Origin: JBBQXY01 sp038209195
GTDB taxonomy: Bacteria > Chloroflexota > Ktedonobacteria > Ktedonobacterales > Ktedonobacteraceae
Direction of reading: 5' to 3'
Length of the DNA stretch: 35,331 nt
NCBI GenBank assembly: GCA_038209195.1
Contig: JBBQXY010000041.1
Span: forward strand, 1 to 35,331
This document shows positions 31,906 through 35,331 of this stretch, in pieces. Under the pieces are notes generated by a model. That model was not told the DNA's origin, did no database searches, and saw only the letters and a program-made list of their open reading frames with translations. Each line of letters opens with the position of its first letter. Within the stretch, counting starts at the first letter, position 1. The translations under genes and the position numbers were made by a program.

Positions 31906-32914
31906 TATGGACACCGCGCGCTTGTACGTGATGAATACCAGGGATACCACTTAAATCTGCTACGTGATGCAAAAACTGATCCTCTTTTTTCGCTTGCGAA
32001 TAAGCCACTTCCGTCTTGGGCAGATTAAAGAATTGGGCAATCTTTGCACTGAGTTTGCCCAATTCTACATCCTCAATAACCACAATATCCAACAATCCAT
32101 CATTGATACTGGCGTCCGGTACAGTAAGTTGCCATGCTCCACCGAAAAGCGGCGCATTAATAACGGTCACTTGTAGTGCGCGACAGCGCAATGGATGGAG
32201 TTCAGGAATGCCTATGGTGTTTGCTGGCTCTATTGGCTTTGTCAGGAATGGTCGTGGCAAGAAACTATGTGGTTGTGCTAATCCTGCAAAGTGTAATTCA
32301 ATGTCCAGCGCCTCGTGATTCCGTAAAACCTCTAAAGCGGATAGAGGATAGGTCATGCGCCCAAAACGCTGACGGATAGCGACATTGGTTGCCAATCGTG
32401 CAAACTGTACATTCAGTCCCACAGTCAGAACGTGGGCGAAATATCCATGCTTTTGTTGCGCTACATGGGTAAGGACCGATCCACCATTTCTTGCCGTGGT
32501 GGTGTGAGGTGCCTGCTCTGCTGGTTGCGCTGTCCCGATATCAATTTCCTGCACTGCTCCGTGCGCAATCACCTCTATTGCTTGGGAAAGCTCCATCGGT
32601 ATGCGCAATGATCGCGCAATATCATTCGCCGTTCCCAGTGGTAAAATGCCGAGTGGCAAGCCGCTCAGCACAATATGTGCGATGACTCCGCCAACCAAGC
32701 CATCTCCGCCAGCGGCAACTGCGAGATCGATACCTTGCGCTTGCCAATCCGCTCCCTGAGCTGGCAGCGCATCAAGTTTTGCAATTGGGATAACTTGCGC
32801 AATGTGAACTCCCGTGCCTTCGAGCAGGGACAATGATTGGGTCAGTTGTGAAGCTCTGCCCGCATGTGGACTATGTATCACAACGATGTTCCGTATGTTT
32901 CTTATACTACTCAC
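31793..32914 (-). CDS. Diacylglycerol kinase family lipid kinase (YegS/DagK-like)
   Basis: A 373-residue ATP-dependent lipid kinase. The catalytic-domain motifs are VVIHSPHAGR at the N-terminus, AVAAGGDGLVGGVIAHIV near residue 66 (nucleotide loop) and LGILPLGTANDIARSL near 87. The C-terminal domain ends with TLDGEERGQTPM, a conserved feature. In relatives it recycles diacylglycerol to phosphatidic acid or phosphorylates a related lipid. A ~20-residue low-complexity insertion lies near 130-150. It starts at GTG with only a weak purine-rich site upstream. Its last 113 bases overlap the convergent YczE-like gene. Confidence 0.9.
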   Translation of the reverse strand: MSSIRNIRNIVVIHSPHAGRASQLTQSLSLLEGTGVHIAQVIPIAKLDALPAQGADWQAQGIDLAVAAGGDGLVGGVIAHIVLSGLPLGILPLGTANDIARSLRIPMELSQAIEVIAHGAVQEIDIGTAQPAEQAPHTTTARNGGSVLTHVAQQKHGYFAHVLTVGLNVQFARLATNVAIRQRFGRMTYPLSALEVLRNHEALDIELHFAGLAQPHSFLPRPFLTKPIEPANTIGIPELHPLRCRALQVTVINAPLFGGAWQLTVPDASINDGLLDIVVIEDVELGKLSAKIAQFFNLPKTEVAYSQAKKEDQFLHHVADLSGIPGIHHVQARGVHIRTNADPRDATLDGEERGQTPMFVGLAAQRLRVVAPR

Positions 32915-32983
32915 GCGCTTTCTTTTTCTTTAATCCATTCACGCACCAGAAAAGAACCATTCTCCCCGCTTTGCACGCTGTAG

Positions 32984-32994
32984 AGCTTGTCAAA
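32984..32994 (-). promoter_or_regulatory. Inverted copy of the TTTGACAAGCT box upstream of tkt
   Basis: AGCTTGTCAAA here is the exact reverse complement of TTTGACAAGCT at 33022-33032, and the same word occurs again at 33076-33086. The three copies over about 100 bases suggest a binding site for a regulator. Confidence 0.4.
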
Positions 32995-33021
32995 GCCTTC
33001 CTCTTCTCCCATTATATGGGT

Positions 33022-33128
33022 TTTGACAAGCTTCAGGTTGCCGTTTTTCTAGCTTATAGCTTACAATGATCAAACTTTGACAAGCTTCAGCTTGCCGTTT
33101 CTCTCGTCTATATCCTACAATGATTAAG
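33022..33128 (+). repeat. Tandem ~54-bp duplication carrying two copies of a promoter
   Basis: Units 33022-33075 and 33076-33128 agree at about 44 of 54 positions; each starts TTTGACAAGCTTCAG and ends near TACAATGAT. In each unit TTGCCG (33038-33043; 33092-33097) and TACAAT (33062-33067; 33116-33121) are 18 bases apart, which gives a moderate sigma70-type promoter, preceded by the TTTGACAAGCTT box. The TTGACA inside the box is too far from the -10 to be its -35. The region lies directly upstream of tkt. Confidence 0.55.
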
Positions 33129-33179
33129 GACCCACTGGGAAACACAGAAGTGCCTTGAAAAACGAGGAGTGATGAAATA

Positions 33180-35048
33180 ATGACAACAACTGAAACCAAC
33201 ACACAGGTGCAGCAGTGGACAAACCTGGCCCAGCAATTACGCGTTGACAGCATTCGCAGTACAACTGCAGCGGGCTCCGGTCATCCCACCTCTTCTATGT
33301 CAGCAGCAGACCTGATGTCTGTCCTAATGATGAGCTATCTGCACTACGACTTTGACAACCCGAAGAATCCAAACAACGATCACCTCATCTTCTCTAAGGG
33401 CCATGCCGCGCCCTTGCTCTATTCTATGTATAAGGCAGCGGGAGCCATTTCCGACGAGGAATTGTTGACGCTGCGCAAATTTGGCAGCCGTATCGAAGGC
33501 CATCCCACTCCCGTCTTGCCGTGGGTAGATGTTGCTACCGGTTCACTGGGACAAGGCCTACCCATAGGCGTTGGTGTAGGACTGGCGGGTAAATACCTGG
33601 ATAAGCTAGCCTATCATATCTGGGTACTACTCGGTGATAGCGAAATGGCCGAAGGCTCAATCTGGGAAGCATTCGATCACGCTTCCCATTATAAACTAGA
33701 CAATGTCGTGGGCATTCTCGACTGTAATCGTCTGGGACAGCGCGGTGAGACCGATCTCGGTTGGAATACTGCCGCCTATGAGGCCCGTGCCAAAGCTTTC
33801 GGCTGGAACGCCATCGTGATAGACGGGCACAACTACGACGAGATCAACGCCGCCTTTGCACAGGCTGCGCAACCAAATGGCTCCCCTACGCTGATCGTTG
33901 CCAAAACGCTCAAGGGGAAAGGCTACTCCTTGGTAGAAAATAAAGAGGGCTGGCATGGCAAGGCCCTCAATAAAGAGCAGGAAGCCCAAGCTATTCAGGA
34001 ATTGCATCCTGTGCGTAGCCAGACCTACCCCGTGCAAAAGCCTGCCTCGGTCCAGGCTGCACCGGAAGCTGAGCAGAAAGCTTTAGTCTTACCGCGCTAC
34101 GATGCCAGTGAACCGGTTGCCACGCGTAAAGCCTATGGCGATGCCTTGAAGGCTCTTGGTGCTGCCAACCCCGATGTCGTTGGGCTAGATGGCGAAGTCA
34201 GCAACTCAACCTATGCCGATGAATTTGGCAAAGCGTATCCCGAACGCTTCTTTGAACAGTACATCGCCGAGCAGCAACTGGTGGCATCGGCAGTAGGCAT
34301 GAGTGTGCGCCATAAGATACCATTTGCCTCCACCTTCGCAGCTTTCTTCTCACGTGCCTATGATTTCGTTCGTATGGCGGCTATCTCTCGTGCGAACATT
34401 CGCCTGGTTGGTTCTCATGCAGGCGTTTCCATTGGTGAAGATGGGCCTTCGCAGATGGCCTTAGAAGACCTGGCAATGATGCGCGCTGTCTATGGCAGTA
34501 CAGTGATTTATCCTAGCGATCCCAACCAGACGGCGCAGTTAGTAGCACAAATGGCCAAACACGGTGGTATTGTCTATATGCGTACTACCCGTGAGAAAAC
34601 ACCAGTACTGTATAGCCCTGATGAAGAGTTTGAGATCGGTGGCAGTCGAGTGGTACGCCAATCTGAAAAGGATCGTCTGACTGTAGTCGCTGCTGGTATC
34701 ACTCTGCATGAAGCCTTGAAGGCTTACGATCAGTTGCAGAGTCAACGAATAAATATTCGCGTCATTGATGCCTATTCAGTGAAGCCGATGGATGAAGAAA
34801 CGCTCTTAATAGCGGCCCAGGAGGCTGGCAACAAATTTATAGTTGTTGAGGACCACTGGCCCGAAGGTGGCCTTGGCGATGCCGTCTTAGAGGTCTTTAC
34901 CCAACGGGACGGTACAATCCCACAGATTGTCAAACTGGCCGTACAATCGATGCCCGGCTCCGGTACTCCTGCCGAACTCATGGAAGAGGCCGGCATCAGC
35001 GCACACGGCATCGTCGAGGCGGTAAACGCATTGCTACAACGCCACTAG
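33180..35048 (+). CDS. tkt: Transketolase
   Basis: A thiamine-diphosphate enzyme moving two-carbon units between sugar phosphates in the pentose phosphate pathway. The product is 622 residues, the shorter form seen in animals and some bacteria, compared with ~660 in E. coli. GSGHPTSSMSAADLM near residue 33 and the thiamine-binding GDSEMAEGSIWEAF near 152, with DNVVGILDCNRLGQ after it, form the first domain. IAEQQLVASAVGMS near 362 carries the catalytic Glu of the pyrimidine domain, and GSHAGVSIGEDGPSQMALED follows near 412. The C-terminal domain is complete. GAGGAG lies before the ATG. It starts behind a duplicated promoter region and ends with a strong terminator. Confidence 0.96.
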   Translation: MTTTETNTQVQQWTNLAQQLRVDSIRSTTAAGSGHPTSSMSAADLMSVLMMSYLHYDFDNPKNPNNDHLIFSKGHAAPLLYSMYKAAGAISDEELLTLRKFGSRIEGHPTPVLPWVDVATGSLGQGLPIGVGVGLAGKYLDKLAYHIWVLLGDSEMAEGSIWEAFDHASHYKLDNVVGILDCNRLGQRGETDLGWNTAAYEARAKAFGWNAIVIDGHNYDEINAAFAQAAQPNGSPTLIVAKTLKGKGYSLVENKEGWHGKALNKEQEAQAIQELHPVRSQTYPVQKPASVQAAPEAEQKALVLPRYDASEPVATRKAYGDALKALGAANPDVVGLDGEVSNSTYADEFGKAYPERFFEQYIAEQQLVASAVGMSVRHKIPFASTFAAFFSRAYDFVRMAAISRANIRLVGSHAGVSIGEDGPSQMALEDLAMMRAVYGSTVIYPSDPNQTAQLVAQMAKHGGIVYMRTTREKTPVLYSPDEEFEIGGSRVVRQSEKDRLTVVAAGITLHEALKAYDQLQSQRINIRVIDAYSVKPMDEETLLIAAQEAGNKFIVVEDHWPEGGLGDAVLEVFTQRDGTIPQIVKLAVQSMPGSGTPAELMEEAGISAHGIVEAVNALLQRH

Positions 35049-35101
35049 CACACGTTTACCTTGAAGGTCTTGGCCCTAAGTCAAGGAGCATCGTCACATG
35101 C

Positions 35102-35142
35102 AATACAGCGTATCTGATTGCTCTGGATACGCTGTATTTTTT
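35102..35142 (+). terminator. Strong intrinsic terminator after transketolase
   Basis: AATACAGCGTATC (35102-35114) and GATACGCTGTATT (35126-35138) are exact 13-base complements around an 11-base loop, running into a T-tract (35137-35142). The A-rich left base means it may work in both directions. Confidence 0.85.
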
Positions 35143-35225
35143 GTATTAGTCTACTATCTTACTATCTGCTCCTGACCTTTGTAGCGTCTGTATGGCTGGT
35201 GCGTAGTATAGAGTAGTGATATTTG

Positions 35226-35331
35226 CTATCTTTTTAGAATTTTTTGTTGCCTAAAACATACTGCTACAACGCCAAGATCGTGGGTATTGAGCATGACAGC
35301 AGTGCCCAACTCATACTTTTGTGTGGCGTGG
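35226..35331 (-). other. Possible 3' end of a leftward gene at the window edge
   Basis: On the minus strand, 34 codons are open from the window edge to a TAG at 35226-35228, with the peptide ending VVAVCFRQQKILKR. A convergent gene here would suit the terminator at 35102-35142. The plus strand is also open over most of this stretch and no family is recognised, so this is weak. Confidence 0.2.

Noticed and set aside
33022..33100. TTGACA in each tandem unit upstream of tkt as a -35 box
   Set aside because: Distance to the TACAAT is 33 bases and to the TATA-like words about 26, so it cannot pair with them; TTGCCG at 18 bases is the better -35.
33022..33128. Tandem repeats upstream of tkt as a CRISPR array
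   Set aside because: Only two imperfect adjacent copies without spacers and no cas genes.
1..35331. tRNA, rRNA or known riboswitch
   Set aside because: None was recognised in the intergenic stretches by eye; a covariance search could not be run.

Overview
The window is a polysaccharide/cell-surface biosynthesis island lying between housekeeping genes. Base composition is roughly balanced, spacing is bacterial and Shine-Dalgarno sites are strong. Several architectures (DUF4012 protein beside a Wzz/BY-kinase fusion, YczE-like membrane protein, many GT4 enzymes, long hairpins between genes) fit a Chloroflexota genome, most likely class Ktedonobacteria. That placement is inference from protein style; the window has no rRNA or tRNA to confirm it.

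Left flank (1-3916): the first codons of a leftward gene, then pyruvate kinase behind a clear promoter, then rpsP-khpA-rimM behind a near-consensus promoter with a hairpin-bearing leader. trmD, which usually follows rimM, is absent. Two small unknown genes follow. One ends in a classic terminator. The other starts from a promoter whose -10 box sits inside a perfect palindrome.

Island (4096-31905): leftward genes for a DUF4012 membrane protein, GDP-mannose 4,6-dehydratase and a methyltransferase. Next come rightward genes for a GT4 glycosyltransferase, a Wzz/BY-kinase fusion and a CpsB-type PHP phosphatase. A long leftward block, read from high to low coordinate, encodes a Wzx-like flippase with a ~165-residue N-terminal extension, a GT2, an alkaline-phosphatase-superfamily phosphodiesterase, a NodB deacetylase, a methyltransferase, a GT4 and an O-antigen ligase/polymerase. 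Divergent from it is a single 5.4-kb NRPS gene (C-A[N-MT]-PCP-TE) with unusual catalytic residues. After that come a FkbM-like protein, another GT4, an undecaprenyl-phosphate sugar transferase and a YczE-like membrane protein. Together the genes give an almost complete Wzx/Wzy-type export pathway: priming transferase, glycosyltransferases, flippase, polymerase, tyrosine kinase/phosphatase control, and modifying deacetylase, methyltransferases and phosphodiesterase.

Right flank (31793-35142): a diacylglycerol-kinase-family lipid kinase converging on and overlapping the YczE gene, then transketolase behind a duplicated promoter/operator-like segment and ending in a strong terminator.

Most notable: (1) the lone NRPS, whose condensation motif reads HQxxxDG instead of HHxxxDG and whose thioesterase has a Cys nucleophile and a Gln where the catalytic His is expected, inside a polysaccharide locus; (2) a MITE-like element with a 10-bp direct repeat at the end of the phosphatase gene; (3) several palindromic or duplicated promoter regions. 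No tRNA, rRNA, CRISPR array or transposase gene was seen.
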